Part shown: piece after piece, positions 17,695 to 26,906 of the stretch | Layout of the letters: each line of letters opens with the position of its first letter | How positions within the stretch are numbered: position 1 is the stretch's first letter | Assembly (NCBI GenBank): GCA_965249615.1 | Contig: CBDFMI010000005.1 | Coordinates: 1-64,000, forward strand | DNA: 64,000 nt | Direction of reading: 5' to 3' | Source of the DNA: G963555815 sp965249615 [NCBI: bacterium] | GTDB lineage: Bacteria > UBA8248 > JACPRG01 | The notes under the pieces: model-generated | Databases searched by the model: none | Seen by the model: only the letters and a program-made list of their open reading frames with translations | What the model was told of the DNA's origin: nothing | Made by a program: the position numbers and the translations under genes

Positions 17695-18348
17695 GTGGAA
17701 AGCTCATATCTCGTGCCCATGGTGGTAGAACAGACAAACCGGGGGGAGCGGGCCTATGACATCTTCTCCCGGCTCCTGAAGGACCGCATCGTCTTTCTGG
17801 GTACGCCCATTGACGACAACGTCTCCAACCTGATGATCGCCCAGCTCCTCTTCCTGGAGGCGGAGGACCCCGATCAGGACGTCTTCCTCTACATCAATTG
17901 TCCAGGAGGAATGGTGACGGCCGGGCTCGCAATCTATGACACCATCCAGTATGTCCGCCCCGACATCTCCACCATTTGCATCGGCCAGGCCACGAGTATG
18001 GGAGCCCTCCTCCTTGCGGCCGGGTCCGAAGGAAAGCGCTTTGCCCTGCCCCACGCCCGCATTATGATCCACCAGCCCCTCGGTGGGGTTCAGGGACAGG
18101 CCACCGACATCGACATCCAGGCCCGAGAGATTCTGCGGATGCGGGAGACCCTGGACGAGATCCTGTCCCGTCACACCGGGCAGACCCTCGAGCGGATTCA
18201 CAGCGACACGGAGAGGGATTTTTTCATGACGGGCAAAGACGCCAAGGAATACGGGCTAATCGACGACATCATCACCTCGCGCGACGAGAAGTCGGAGAAA
18301 CCTAATAAGTCGGGACCCTTGTCTCAAAGGGGGGCCTCTCATGGCTAA
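17695..18348 (+). CDS. clpP: ATP-dependent Clp protease proteolytic subunit
   Basis: It starts at GTG two bases after the tig stop, with GGAGGAATA as ribosome-binding site. The 217-residue product carries the serine-protease triad: Ser in [14 protein letters not shown], His in [10 protein letters not shown], and Asp in the DKDFFMT-like region (here DTERDFFM). It also has the N-terminal VPMVVEQ...[12 protein letters not shown] motif. Fourteen subunits form the barrel that degrades proteins unfolded by ClpX. The gene overlaps the clpX start by eight bases, so the two are translationally coupled. Confidence 0.97.
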   Translation: MESSYLVPMVVEQTNRGERAYDIFSRLLKDRIVFLGTPIDDNVSNLMIAQLLFLEAEDPDQDVFLYINCPGGMVTAGLAIYDTIQYVRPDISTICIGQATSMGALLLAAGSEGKRFALPHARIMIHQPLGGVQGQATDIDIQAREILRMRETLDEILSRHTGQTLERIHSDTERDFFMTGKDAKEYGLIDDIITSRDEKSEKPNKSGPLSQRGASHG

Positions 18349-19585
18349 GAAGGTTAGCCGTGACCACACCCTGAGATGTTCTTTCTGCGGCAAGACCCAG
18401 GAAGAAGTCAAAAAGCTCATCGCTGGGCCCACGGTCTACATCTGCGACCAGTGCATCGACCTCTGCAACGACATCATGGTGGAGGAGTGGACCCAGGAGA
18501 AGAGCGAAGAGATGAAGCGGCTGCCCAAGCCGAAGGAGATCAAGGCCATCCTGGACGAGTATGTGATCGGTCAAGAGCTGGCCAAGAAAATCCTCTCCGT
18601 CGCGATCCATAACCACTACAAGCGCATTGAGGCCCCTGGTGACCTGAACGGGGTCGAGATCCAAAAGAGCAACATCCTCCTCGTCGGGCCGACGGGCTCG
18701 GGAAAGACCCTCCTCGCCCAGACCATGGCCCGCATCCTGGATGTTCCCTTCACCCTGGCCGATGCCACGACCCTCACCGAGGCGGGATACGTGGGGGAAG
18801 ACGTGGAGAACATCATCCTAAAACTCCTTCAGAGCGCCGACTACGACGTTGCCCGGGCCGAACGGGGGATCATCTACATCGACGAGATCGACAAGGTCAG
18901 CCGAAAGTCCGAGAACCCCTCCATTACGCGGGATGTCTCGGGCGAGGGGGTCCAGCAGGCCCTTCTCAAGATCATCGAGGGCACTGTCGCCAGTGTCCCC
19001 CCACAAGGGGGCCGAAAGCATCCCCACCAAGAGTTCCTTCAGGTTGACACGACGAACATCTTTTTCATCTGCGGCGGGGCCTTCATCGGCCTGGAAGAGA
19101 TCATCGAGCGTCGCATCGGGCGGAAGGCCATGGGCTTTGGGGCGGAGATCCAGGGTGTCGAGGAGCGCCGGAGGACGGGAGTGCTGGCCGCAGTCCGGCC
19201 AGAGGACCTCTTGAAGTATGGCCTCATCCCGGAATTCATCGGGCGTCTTCCGGTGATCGGCGTCCTGGAGGACCTCGACGAGGACTCCCTGGTGCGAATC
19301 CTGTCGGAGCCCAAAAACGCCCTCATCAAGCAATACAAGAAACTATTTGAATTTGAGGGAGTTACGCTTCGATTCACGGATGATTCTCTGGGGGCAATCG
19401 CCAAGGAGGCCCTGAAGAGAAAGACAGGGGCCCGGGGGCTTCGCTCTATCCTGGAGGATATGATGCTGGAAACCATGTATGAACTCCCCTCCCAGACTGA
19501 CATCAAGGAGTGTGTCATTACGGAGGGGGTCATCCTTGGCCGGGAGAGCCCCATCTTGGTCTATGAAAAGCAGGCCGCCAGCTAG
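18341..19585 (+). CDS. clpX: Clp protease ATP-binding subunit ClpX
   Basis: A 414-residue AAA+ unfoldase. The N-terminal zinc domain has four cysteines (CSFCGK, CDQC). Walker A is [12 protein letters not shown], Walker [10 protein letters not shown]. The pore loop GYVGEDVEN and the IGF loop (IGRKAMGFG region, where the family's ClpP-binding loop lies) follow. It recognises tagged substrates, unfolds them using ATP and feeds ClpP. The start overlaps clpP. No lon gene follows, unlike many genomes; a tRNA-Val and thrS come next. Confidence 0.97.
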   Translation: MAKKVSRDHTLRCSFCGKTQEEVKKLIAGPTVYICDQCIDLCNDIMVEEWTQEKSEEMKRLPKPKEIKAILDEYVIGQELAKKILSVAIHNHYKRIEAPGDLNGVEIQKSNILLVGPTGSGKTLLAQTMARILDVPFTLADATTLTEAGYVGEDVENIILKLLQSADYDVARAERGIIYIDEIDKVSRKSENPSITRDVSGEGVQQALLKIIEGTVASVPPQGGRKHPHQEFLQVDTTNIFFICGGAFIGLEEIIERRIGRKAMGFGAEIQGVEERRRTGVLAAVRPEDLLKYGLIPEFIGRLPVIGVLEDLDEDSLVRILSEPKNALIKQYKKLFEFEGVTLRFTDDSLGAIAKEALKRKTGARGLRSILEDMMLETMYELPSQTDIKECVITEGVILGRESPILVYEKQAAS

Positions 19586-19686
19586 GCCGTGTTCTCCCTA
19601 ATCCCTATTTTTTCAAGGTCTATAGTTGTTTTCGCCCCGCCTTGGGGCCCGACGTGTTCACGAGAGTCAACGGAAATGTTTTCTCC

Positions 19687-19715
19687 TTGACAATATCCCC
19701 TTTGGGCTTGAAAAT
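19687..19715 (+). promoter_or_regulatory. Probable sigma-70 promoter for tRNA-Val
   Basis: TTGACA (19687-19692), a 17-base spacer and GAAAAT (19710-19715) lie 20 bases before the tRNA-Val gene. The -35 box is perfect and the -10 moderate. Position fits transcription of the tRNA, possibly reading into thrS. Confidence 0.55.
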
Positions 19716-19734
19716 TCAAGGAAATCGAAAGTGG

Positions 19735-19806
19735 AGGCACGTAGCTCAGGGGCAGAGCGCTTGCCTGACGCGCAAGAGGTCGGCGGTTCGAAACCGCCCG
19801 TGCCTA
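19735..19806 (+). tRNA. tRNA-Val (GAC)
   Basis: The cloverleaf has acceptor AGGCACG/CGTGCCT, anticodon stem CTTGC/GCAAG with loop CTGACGC (anticodon GAC), T arm GGCGG/CCGCC and discriminator A. Unlike the other six tRNAs here, no CCA is encoded (the next bases are CCC), so the end must be added by tRNA nucleotidyltransferase. Confidence 0.93.
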
Positions 19807-19896
19807 CCCTCCATCTATCTGGGTGGGACTGCTGACCGAGGGTGGATGTCGAAGGAAATCTTTGTGTCATCCCATTGGGCTGACCTCTACAATCTG

Positions 19897-19940
19897 AAGG
19901 CATCGCGGGGTTTCATCCTCCCGAGATGCCTTTTGTTATT
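19897..19940 (+). terminator. Hairpin with T-rich tail before thrS (terminator or attenuator)
   Basis: AAGGCATC (19897-19904) pairs with GATGCCTT (19925-19932), with further inner pairing between CGGGG and CCTCCCG, followed by TTGTTATT. The structure sits about 30 bases before the thrS start. It may simply end the tRNA-Val transcript or attenuate thrS. No competing antiterminator could be assigned by eye. Confidence 0.5.
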
Positions 19941-19969
19941 GGTGTTTCTTGATGAGATGGCGGGGTCCC

Positions 19970-21835
19970 GTGGCTGAAATCCTGCTTCCCGAAGGTGCCG
20001 TGGCCTGGAAGGTAGACGACAGGGTCGTGGACTCGAGCGCAGAAGTGGACCGGGCGTCTGCCGTTCCCGTCACATTTGAAGACGACGAGGGTCGGGAGGT
20101 CTATCGCCACAGCACCGCCCACATTATGGCCCAGGCGGTCCAGGCCCTCTTTCCCGAGGCCAAGGTCACCATCGGTCCCCCGATTGAGAACGGGTTCTAC
20201 TACGACTTCGATTACTCGCGGCCCTTCACCCCGGAGGACCTTGGGCGGATCGAAGCCAAGATGAAGGAGATCATCAAGGCCAATGATCTATTCGTGCGTG
20301 AGGAGATTTCGAAAGAGGCGGCCCTAAAACTCTTTAAAGAGATGGAGGAACCCTACAAGCTGGAGATCCTTCAGGGGATTGCAGACGACACCGTCTCCCT
20401 CTATCGCAACGGCGACTGGGTAGACCTCTGTCGGGGGCCCCATGTTCCCTCGACCGGGCACATCCGGGCCGTCAAGCTCCTCTCCATCGCAGGGGCCTAC
20501 TGGCGGGGGGATGAGCGAAATCAGATGCTTCAGCGCATCTACGGGACCTCCTTCCCCACCGAGGAAGCCCTTGAGGCTCACCTTCAGATGTTAGAGGAGG
20601 CCAAGCGGCGGGACCATCGGGTCCTCGGCAAGGAGCTCGGACTCTTCCACATCGACGAGGCGGCAGGCGGGGGACTCGTCTACTGGCTCCCCAAGGGGGC
20701 CACCCTGCGAAAGATTATCGAACGGTTCTGGGAAGATGAGCACGTCCGGCGGGGATATCGGCTCATTGTGACCCCTCACCTGGTCCGGGGCCAGCTTTTT
20801 CACACCTCTGGCCACTATGAGTTCTACCGCGAGCACATGTACATCCTCCCCGTAGATGAGGAGGAGTATGTCCTGAAACCCATGAACTGCCCGGGGCACA
20901 TCCTTGTCTACCAGCAGGAGAGGCGAAGCTACCGCGAGCTTCCAGTGCGTTTTGCGGAGCTGGGGACCGTTTACCGTTATGAGCGCTCGGGCGTCCTCCA
21001 CGGGATGCTGAGGGTGCGGGGCTTCACCCAGGATGACGCCCATATCTTCTGCACGCCAGATCAGCTTGGGGGCGAGATCCTGGGTGTTCTCGATCTCGTT
21101 CTCTTTATGCTGAAGACCTTCGGCTACGAGGATTTTCAGGTGGACTTGAGCGTTCGTGACCCGGGGCAGCCCGAGAAGTATGCGGGGGAGGACGCCGAGT
21201 GGGAGTTGGCGGAGGCCTCCCTTCGAGAAGCCCTCGAGGCGCGGGGGTTCTCTTATACCCGCATGGAGGGGGAGGCCGTCTTCTACGGTCCCAAGATCGA
21301 CGTCAAGCTCCTGGACGCCTTAGGGCGGCCATGGCAGTTCAGCACCGTCCAGTTTGACTTTAACCTCCCTCGGCGTTTCGGGTTGAAGTATATTGGTTCC
21401 GACGGTGAGGCCCACGTCCCTTACATGATCCACCGGGCCCTTCTGGGGTCCATTGAGCGGTTCACCGCCGGCCTCATCGAGCACTACGGGGGGGCCTTTC
21501 CCCTTTGGCTTGCCCCCGTTCAGGTGAAGATCCTCCCCATCACCAACCGCCAGCACGCCTACGCGAAGCAGGTGGCCGGGCGGTTGCAGGGGGAAGGACT
21601 TCGAGTGGAGACGGACACGCGAAACGAGAAGCTGGGTTATAAGATCCGTCAGGGAAGGCTCGATCGGATCCCCTACCTCCTCATTGTGGGCGAGAAGGAG
21701 GAGGGCGCAGATCAGGTCGCAGTTCGAGAGCGCTCGGCAGGGGACCTCGGGGCCATGAGCCTGGAGGCTTTCCTGGGGCGTATCCGGGCGGAGTTTTCGT
21801 CCTCCGCCCCTCAAGAAGAGGAGGCCACACTATAG
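19970..21835 (+). CDS. thrS: Threonyl-tRNA synthetase
   Basis: The class II motifs are clear: HSTAHIMAQAV (editing-domain zinc-type motif), NGFYYDFDY, motif 2 with YRYERSGVLHGMLRVRGFTQDDAHIFC, the active-site Cys in MNCPGHI, and the C-terminal anticodon-binding domain from about residue 520. The start is uncertain: GTG 19970 opens VAEILLPEG directly, whereas TTG 19949 and ATG 19952 add seven and six residues. The N-terminal TGS domain is abnormally short: about 25 residues normally found between the first strand and the VNGELVD-like strand are missing. Catalytic and editing domains look complete, so it should charge tRNA-Thr. Confidence 0.93.
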   Translation: MAEILLPEGAVAWKVDDRVVDSSAEVDRASAVPVTFEDDEGREVYRHSTAHIMAQAVQALFPEAKVTIGPPIENGFYYDFDYSRPFTPEDLGRIEAKMKEIIKANDLFVREEISKEAALKLFKEMEEPYKLEILQGIADDTVSLYRNGDWVDLCRGPHVPSTGHIRAVKLLSIAGAYWRGDERNQMLQRIYGTSFPTEEALEAHLQMLEEAKRRDHRVLGKELGLFHIDEAAGGGLVYWLPKGATLRKIIERFWEDEHVRRGYRLIVTPHLVRGQLFHTSGHYEFYREHMYILPVDEEEYVLKPMNCPGHILVYQQERRSYRELPVRFAELGTVYRYERSGVLHGMLRVRGFTQDDAHIFCTPDQLGGEILGVLDLVLFMLKTFGYEDFQVDLSVRDPGQPEKYAGEDAEWELAEASLREALEARGFSYTRMEGEAVFYGPKIDVKLLDALGRPWQFSTVQFDFNLPRRFGLKYIGSDGEAHVPYMIHRALLGSIERFTAGLIEHYGGAFPLWLAPVQVKILPITNRQHAYAKQVAGRLQGEGLRVETDTRNEKLGYKIRQGRLDRIPYLLIVGEKEEGADQVAVRERSAGDLGAMSLEAFLGRIRAEFSSSAPQEEEATL

Positions 21836-21849
21836 TCCGAAGACCTCAT

Positions 21850-22374
21850 GTGTCTACTCCCCCCAAAGTGAAGCAACGGATCAACGAGCAGATCCGGGTC
21901 CGAGAGGTTCGACTCATTGATGAAGATGGGGGTCAGCTCGGCGTCCTCCCCATCGACGAGGCCATCGCCGTTGCTGAGGACAGGGGTCTGGATCTGGTTG
22001 AGGTGTCGCCCAATGTAGATCCCCCCGTATGCCGGGTCATGGACTACGGAAAGTTCAAGTATAAGGAGAGCAAAAGAAGCCACGAGGCCAAGAAGCGGCA
22101 GAAGACGATTCAGGTGAAAGAGGTGAAGATGCGGCCCAAGACGGAGGAGCACGACTTTCAATACAAGGGCCGCAACGTTCGCCGCTTCCTCTCCGAGGGC
22201 AACAAGGCCAAGGTGACCGTCATGTTCCGCGGGCGCGAGCTCGTCCACCCCCACCTGGGCCGCCGTCTCCTGGATCGTCTTGCCAAGGAGATGGCCGATG
22301 TGGGGGACGTGGAGCAGCTGCCAAAGCAGGAGGGGCGATTTATGACCATGATCCTCTCCCCAAAACCACGTTGA
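21850..22374 (+). CDS. infC: Translation initiation factor IF-3
   Basis: The GTG at 21850 gives a 174-residue IF-3: N-terminal domain with [17 protein letters not shown] and [15 protein letters not shown], a linker, and a C-terminal domain with [14 protein letters not shown] and [18 protein letters not shown]-3 keeps the 30S subunit free and proofreads the start codon; infC genes often use rare start codons for autoregulation, and GTG fits that mildly. It follows thrS by 14 bases and precedes rpmI, the classic thrS-infC-rpmI-rplT-pheST order. Confidence 0.97.
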   Translation: MSTPPKVKQRINEQIRVREVRLIDEDGGQLGVLPIDEAIAVAEDRGLDLVEVSPNVDPPVCRVMDYGKFKYKESKRSHEAKKRQKTIQVKEVKMRPKTEEHDFQYKGRNVRRFLSEGNKAKVTVMFRGRELVHPHLGRRLLDRLAKEMADVGDVEQLPKQEGRFMTMILSPKPR

Positions 22375-22387
22375 AAGGAGTAGGCCA

Positions 22388-22585
22388 GTGCCTAAGTTGA
22401 AGACTAGGCGCGGCGCTGCGAAGCGTTTTCGCCTCACAGGCCAGGGCAAGGTGCGAAGGCAGAAGGTGGGCAAGAGCCATATATTGACTAAGAAGACCAG
22501 AAAGCGGAAGCGGAGACTCAGGAAATCGGCCCTGGGGGCTCCTGCTGACGTTCGGAACATCAAGAAAATGATCAAAGGTCGATAG
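22388..22585 (+). CDS. rpmI: Ribosomal protein bL35
   Basis: The GTG start lies behind AAAGGAGTAGG. The 65-residue basic protein reads [13 protein letters not shown], then a KRKRRLRK segment and a [11 protein letters not shown] end, typical of bL35. It is a structural part of the 50S subunit. The spacing to infC is 13 bases. Confidence 0.97.
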   Translation: MPKLKTRRGAAKRFRLTGQGKVRRQKVGKSHILTKKTRKRKRRLRKSALGAPADVRNIKKMIKGR

Positions 22586-22595
22586 GAGAACTTCC

Positions 22596-22949
22596 ATGCC
22601 GCGCACTACTTACAGTCCCGCCCGCAAACGGCGGCATAACAAGCTCCTCAAAGGGGTCAAGGGTTACTGGGGGGCTCGGGGCCGACTCTATAAGAGGGGC
22701 CGCGAGACCTTGGAGAGGGCCCTGGTCTTCGCCTATCGAGACAGGCGCGTGAGAAAGAGGGACTTCCGCCGGCTGTGGATCGTCAGGATCAACGCGGCCG
22801 CCAGGGTCCACGACCTCTCCTACAGTCAGCTCATGCGGGGCCTCAAGTCCGCCAGGGTGGAGCTCAACCGAAAGGTCCTCGCCGACCTGGCGGTCCAAGA
22901 CTCCGCTGCATTCGCCCGCCTGGTTACCCTCGCCAAAGAGCACCTCTGA
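22596..22949 (+). CDS. rplT: Ribosomal protein bL20
   Basis: The 117-residue length and landmarks such as ARKRRHNKLLKGVKGYWGAR, YAYRDRR-like AYRDRRVRKRDFRRLWI and SYSQLMRGLKSA identify bL20, which binds 23S rRNA early in 50S assembly and, in some bacteria, represses its own operon. The ATG follows GATAGGAGAACTTCC. Confidence 0.97.
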   Translation: MPRTTYSPARKRRHNKLLKGVKGYWGARGRLYKRGRETLERALVFAYRDRRVRKRDFRRLWIVRINAAARVHDLSYSQLMRGLKSARVELNRKVLADLAVQDSAAFARLVTLAKEHL

Positions 22950-23028
22950 GGCGTGGCCTCCTCGGCCAAAACCCTCCTGACCGCTCTCCCCGATCGACAT
23001 GGGGAAAAGGGGAAACCCGGGACTCTTC

Positions 23029-24045
23029 ATGATCGATGACCTAAAGGCCCTCTCTCAGGAGGCGGCGGACGCCATCGATCGGGCCGAGTCCGAATCGGAC
23101 CTTCAGGCCCTCAAGGCAAAATACCTGGGTCGCCGGGGGACCGTGACGGCCCATCTTCGCCAACTTGCCCAACTTTCCCCAGAAGACCGCCCGGCCTTCG
23201 GCCAGGCAGTGAACACGGTGAAGGAGGAGCTGGAGGCACTCATCGCCCAGCGCCAATCTCTCCTCAACCAGAGGGCCTTTCAGGCGGCCGAGGCCGAGAG
23301 TCCCCTCGACGTCACCCTGCCGGGAAGGGCCAACCCCCGGGGCCGGTTTCATCCCATCACCCAGGTGATGGAAGAGATCCTGGAGATTTTTAGTCGGCTG
23401 GGTTTCTCCATCGCCGAGGGGCCAGAGGCAGAAACGGACTACTACAACTTCGAGTCCCTGAATATCCCCCGCGACCACCCGGCCCGGGACATGCATGACA
23501 CCTTTTATCTGACCGACGACGTCATCCTTCGGACCCACACCTCGCCCGTCCAGATCCGGGTCATGGAGACCCAAGGCCCCCCCGTCCAGATCGTGGCCCC
23601 CGGCAAGGTCTACCGCTGCGACGCGGACGTCTCCCACTCCCCTATGTTCCACCAGGTCGAGGGTCTCTGGGTGGACGAGGGGGTGACCTTCGCAGACCTT
23701 CGGGGGACGCTGGAAACCTTCGGTCACCAGATGTTCGGGCCGAAGGTGGCCATTCGCTTCCGGCCGAGCTTTTTCCCCTTCACTGAGCCCAGCGCCGAGG
23801 TGGACATCGGCTGCGTGATATGTGGGGGAGGGGGCTGCCGTGTGTGCGCCGGGTCGGGGTGGCTGGAAATCCTGGGGGCCGGGATGGTACACCCCGCCGT
23901 CTACGGTTTTGTCAATTATGACCCGGAGCGGGTGACGGGCTTCGCCTTCGGTCTGGGGGTGGAGCGGATCGCCATGCTGAAATACGGCATCGACGACATT
24001 CGCCTCTTCTTTGAGAACGATCTCCGCTTTCTGAGGCAGTTCTAG
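23029..24045 (+). CDS. pheS: Phenylalanyl-tRNA synthetase alpha subunit
   Basis: The 338-residue version from ATG 23029 (MIDDLKALSQEAADAI) matches the normal start of the N-terminal coiled coil; ATG 22999 would add ten residues. Class II motif 1 lies around HPITQVMEEILEIF, motif 2 in RCDADVSHSPMFHQVEG, and motif 3 in GFAFGLGVERIAML. A cysteine cluster (CVICGGGGCRVC) sits in the catalytic domain, as in several bacterial PheS. With PheT it forms the alpha2-beta2 enzyme that charges tRNA-Phe. Confidence 0.96.
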   Translation: MIDDLKALSQEAADAIDRAESESDLQALKAKYLGRRGTVTAHLRQLAQLSPEDRPAFGQAVNTVKEELEALIAQRQSLLNQRAFQAAEAESPLDVTLPGRANPRGRFHPITQVMEEILEIFSRLGFSIAEGPEAETDYYNFESLNIPRDHPARDMHDTFYLTDDVILRTHTSPVQIRVMETQGPPVQIVAPGKVYRCDADVSHSPMFHQVEGLWVDEGVTFADLRGTLETFGHQMFGPKVAIRFRPSFFPFTEPSAEVDIGCVICGGGGCRVCAGSGWLEILGAGMVHPAVYGFVNYDPERVTGFAFGLGVERIAMLKYGIDDIRLFFENDLRFLRQF

Positions 24046-24062
24046 GCAGGAAGGAAGGGCTC

Positions 24063-26468
24063 TTGCAGATCAGCCTCAAATGGCTTGAGGAGTTTATCCA
24101 GGTGGACCGCCCTCCGGCGGAGCTGGCTCAGGCCCTCACCATGGGGGGGATAGAGGCGGCCGGACTTCGGGAGGTGGGTGGCGAGCTCGACGCCGTCCGG
24201 GTGGGAGAGGTTCAAGAGATCCACGACCACCCACAGGCCCAGAAACTTTCTCTTTGTCGCGTGGGCCTGGGGAACCGGGAGATATCTGTGGTCTGCGGCG
24301 CACCGAATGTCGCCACGGGCCAAAAGGTGGCCGTGATCCTGCCCGGAGGCCGGTTGCCCGACGGGCGCCTCATCGAGGCCGCCAAGATTCGAGGCGAAGT
24401 CTCCGAGGGGATGATCTGCTCGGAGGCGGAACTGGGCCTGAACGAGGACTCAGAAGGGATCCTCGTCCTGCCCCCCGAGATGCCCCCTGGGAGTTCTCTC
24501 GCTCAAACCCTGGGCCTGAGCGACCATCTTCTGGAGGTAGAGGTGACGCCCAACCGGGGGGACTGCTTGAGCATTCTCGGGATTGCCCGGGAGGTCTCTG
24601 CCCTCACCGGACGTCCCCTTCGGGACGCCTCCCCCTCGGTCCTTGAAGAAGGCCCCCCGGCGGAGGATATGGCGGGGGTCAAGGTGGAAAGCCCCCTTCA
24701 TTGCCCTCGCTATGCCGCCCGGATTGTCGAGGGGGTCAGCGTCGGTCCGTCACCCCCTTGGCTTCAGTGGCGTCTCAAGACGGCCGGGATGCGCCCCATC
24801 AACAACGTGGTGGATGTGACCAACCTCGTTATGTTGGAGCGAGGCCAGCCCCTTCACGCTTTTGACTACGAACGCCTGCGGGAGAAGCGCATTGTGGTCC
24901 GCACCTCGCGGTCTGAAGACGGCCCCTTTAAGACCCTGGACGGCCTGGAACGAACTCTCGACTCTTCGGCCTGCATGATCTGCGACGGGGTGGGGCCCAT
25001 CGCCATTGGGGGAGTCATGGGGGGGGCAGAGACCGAGGTGTCCGCCTCCACCCGCACCCTCCTCCTGGAAGGCGCCCATTTCTCGGCCGCCTCCATCCGG
25101 AAGACAGCGAGATCCCTTGGGCTCACGACGGAAGCCTCTTATCGTTTCGAGCGAGGGGTTGACCCCTCGGGCGTGCCGGTCGCCCTCGACCGGGCGGCCG
25201 ACCTCATCCGGGAGCTCGCGGGGGGCCGGGTGGCGCGAGGCCGGATCGACATTTACCCTTCTCCCATTCAGCCCGTTTCCATCCAGCTCCGGACTTCACA
25301 GGTCAAGCGGGTCCTCGGAATCTCCTTACCCGCCAAGACCCTGGGGGACTATCTTGGGAACCTGGGGCTGAAAGTCTCGACGAAGGAGAAAGGAACCCTG
25401 GTGGCCCGGGTTCCCACCCACCGGCCGGACCTCACTCAAGAAGTTGACCTCATGGAAGAGGTGGCGCGCCTTCACGGCTATGACCGCTTTCCCAAGACCC
25501 TCCCCCCGCGACACGAGGCCCCAGTGTCCCGCGGCAGCCGACGCGACTTTCTGATGCGGGTTCGCGAGGTCCTCGCCGGGGTTGGTTTACAGGAGGTCAT
25601 CAATCCGAGCTTTGTGTCCGAGCGGGAACTGGGGGCCCTGGGCCTTCCCAAGGGGCATGAGGACCTGGGGGCCCTTCGCCTTCGGAACCCATTGAGCCAG
25701 GATGGGGCCCTTCTGAGGACGAGTCTTGTCCCCGGGCTCCTTCGCGACGCTGCCCTGAATTTTAGCCGGGGCATTGTGGATCTCAGGATCTTTGAGGTGG
25801 GGACGGTCTTCCATCCAGGTGAGGAGGGCGCACTTCCTCGGGAGGAGGCCAGGGTAGGGGGGCTCTTGAGCGGACGGGCGGGCCCTGCCCTGTGGTCCGA
25901 GGAGAAGCGCGAGCGGGACTTCTTCGATCTCAAGGGCACCCTGGAGACCCTCACCCGAAGCCTGAGGCTCCCCGCTCTTCGATACCGCTCTCCAGGGGCC
26001 CCCTATCTGGACCCCCGCCGTTCAGCGACGCTGGATTGGGAAGGAAAGGTGGTGGGGGTGGCCGGGGAGATCCATCCAGCCCTTCGCCAAAGCCTCGACC
26101 TTCCCCAATCGGTCCTCCTCTTTGAACTCTCGGCCGACCTTCAGGGGACCGGACTTCCCATTCCATCCTTCGAGCCCTTGCCGCGCCATCCCGCCACCAC
26201 CCGAGACCTGTCGATCCTGGTGGAGGAGGGGACGGCGGCCGAGGAAATGATGGCGGCCATCCGCGAGGTGGGGGGCGAATGGCTCCGCGGGGTGACCCTT
26301 TTTGATCTGCATGTGGGCGCCCCCATTGCCTCCGGCCAAAAGAGCCTCGCTTTCGCCCTGACCTACAGGGCCGAGGACCGGACCCTCTCGGGAGAAGAGG
26401 TCAACGTCTGCCAGGAGGCCATCATCGCCCACCTGTCCAAGGCGTTTGGCGCGCGCCTGCGCTCGTAA
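24063..26468 (+). CDS. pheT: Phenylalanyl-tRNA synthetase beta subunit
   Basis: The TTG at 24063 (LQISLKWLEEFI) follows GGAAGGAAGGGCTC. The 801-residue length is normal. In order: an EMAP-like tRNA-binding domain (about 40-150, LSLCRVGLG, VVCGAPNV), the B3/B4 editing domain (TPNRGDCLSILGIARE; NNVVDVTNLVMLERGQPLHAFDY), B5 (about 405-475), a catalytic-like core, and a C-terminal anticodon-recognition domain (RHPATTRDLSILVEE). It ends the operon before a strong terminator. Confidence 0.97.
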   Translation: MQISLKWLEEFIQVDRPPAELAQALTMGGIEAAGLREVGGELDAVRVGEVQEIHDHPQAQKLSLCRVGLGNREISVVCGAPNVATGQKVAVILPGGRLPDGRLIEAAKIRGEVSEGMICSEAELGLNEDSEGILVLPPEMPPGSSLAQTLGLSDHLLEVEVTPNRGDCLSILGIAREVSALTGRPLRDASPSVLEEGPPAEDMAGVKVESPLHCPRYAARIVEGVSVGPSPPWLQWRLKTAGMRPINNVVDVTNLVMLERGQPLHAFDYERLREKRIVVRTSRSEDGPFKTLDGLERTLDSSACMICDGVGPIAIGGVMGGAETEVSASTRTLLLEGAHFSAASIRKTARSLGLTTEASYRFERGVDPSGVPVALDRAADLIRELAGGRVARGRIDIYPSPIQPVSIQLRTSQVKRVLGISLPAKTLGDYLGNLGLKVSTKEKGTLVARVPTHRPDLTQEVDLMEEVARLHGYDRFPKTLPPRHEAPVSRGSRRDFLMRVREVLAGVGLQEVINPSFVSERELGALGLPKGHEDLGALRLRNPLSQDGALLRTSLVPGLLRDAALNFSRGIVDLRIFEVGTVFHPGEEGALPREEARVGGLLSGRAGPALWSEEKRERDFFDLKGTLETLTRSLRLPALRYRSPGAPYLDPRRSATLDWEGKVVGVAGEIHPALRQSLDLPQSVLLFELSADLQGTGLPIPSFEPLPRHPATTRDLSILVEEGTAAEEMMAAIREVGGEWLRGVTLFDLHVGAPIASGQKSLAFALTYRAEDRTLSGEEVNVCQEAIIAHLSKAFGARLRS

Positions 26469-26533
26469 TCCGATAAAAACTTGAGGGATTTTAGAGGGCT
26501 GGGGAAAATCCTGTCAGAATTTAAGGCAAATAA

Positions 26534-26573
26534 AAAAGGGGAGGTTTCAGAACCTCCCCTTTGCTTCTTTTTT
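26534..26573 (+). terminator. Rho-independent terminator after pheT
   Basis: AAAGGGGAGGTT and AACCTCCCCTTT pair around a TCAG loop (26534-26562), followed by TGCTTCTTTTTT. This is a textbook intrinsic terminator closing the thrS-pheT operon. Confidence 0.92.
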
Positions 26574-26906
26574 AGAAGCCGCCCGAGTAAAAACCCGAGC
26601 CTCATTTAAAGCATCGACTGCCTTCCAATCGGTCTCCCTACCCCGCTACAGTCTCATTGGGCAGGGGAGTTATATGGGAAGTTTTAAGTACTCCACTCGG
26701 GGAATCACCGTTCATCTCCCTCCCTGCGAGACTGACCGACGATTCTACTTCCCCGCCCCCCTGGGTTTCCGGGCTCCCCCCGGAGTTCTGATTCTTCTTT
26801 CCCCCTCTTCTAATTTTAAGATGGGTCCTAATCAGTCCGCTGTCACCCCATTTGTGGAGGTGAAATTGGAGATTTTTTGTCTCCTATTAGAGCGCTGAAG
26901 GGGCCT
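26574..26906. other. Intergenic region, no gene seen
   Basis: About 330 bases between the pheT terminator and the 3' end of the hydrolase gene. Small open frames lack ribosome-binding sites. A short inverted repeat GGAGA...TCTCC around a T6 run (about 26869-26885) might contribute to ending minus-strand transcription. Nothing else was recognised. Confidence 0.4.

Noticed and set aside
19820-19940. T-box riboswitch upstream of thrS
   Set aside because: A GGGTGGGACTGC stretch and a terminator hairpin are present, but the space needed for the specifier stem is taken by tRNA-Val, and the match to the T-box core is imperfect.
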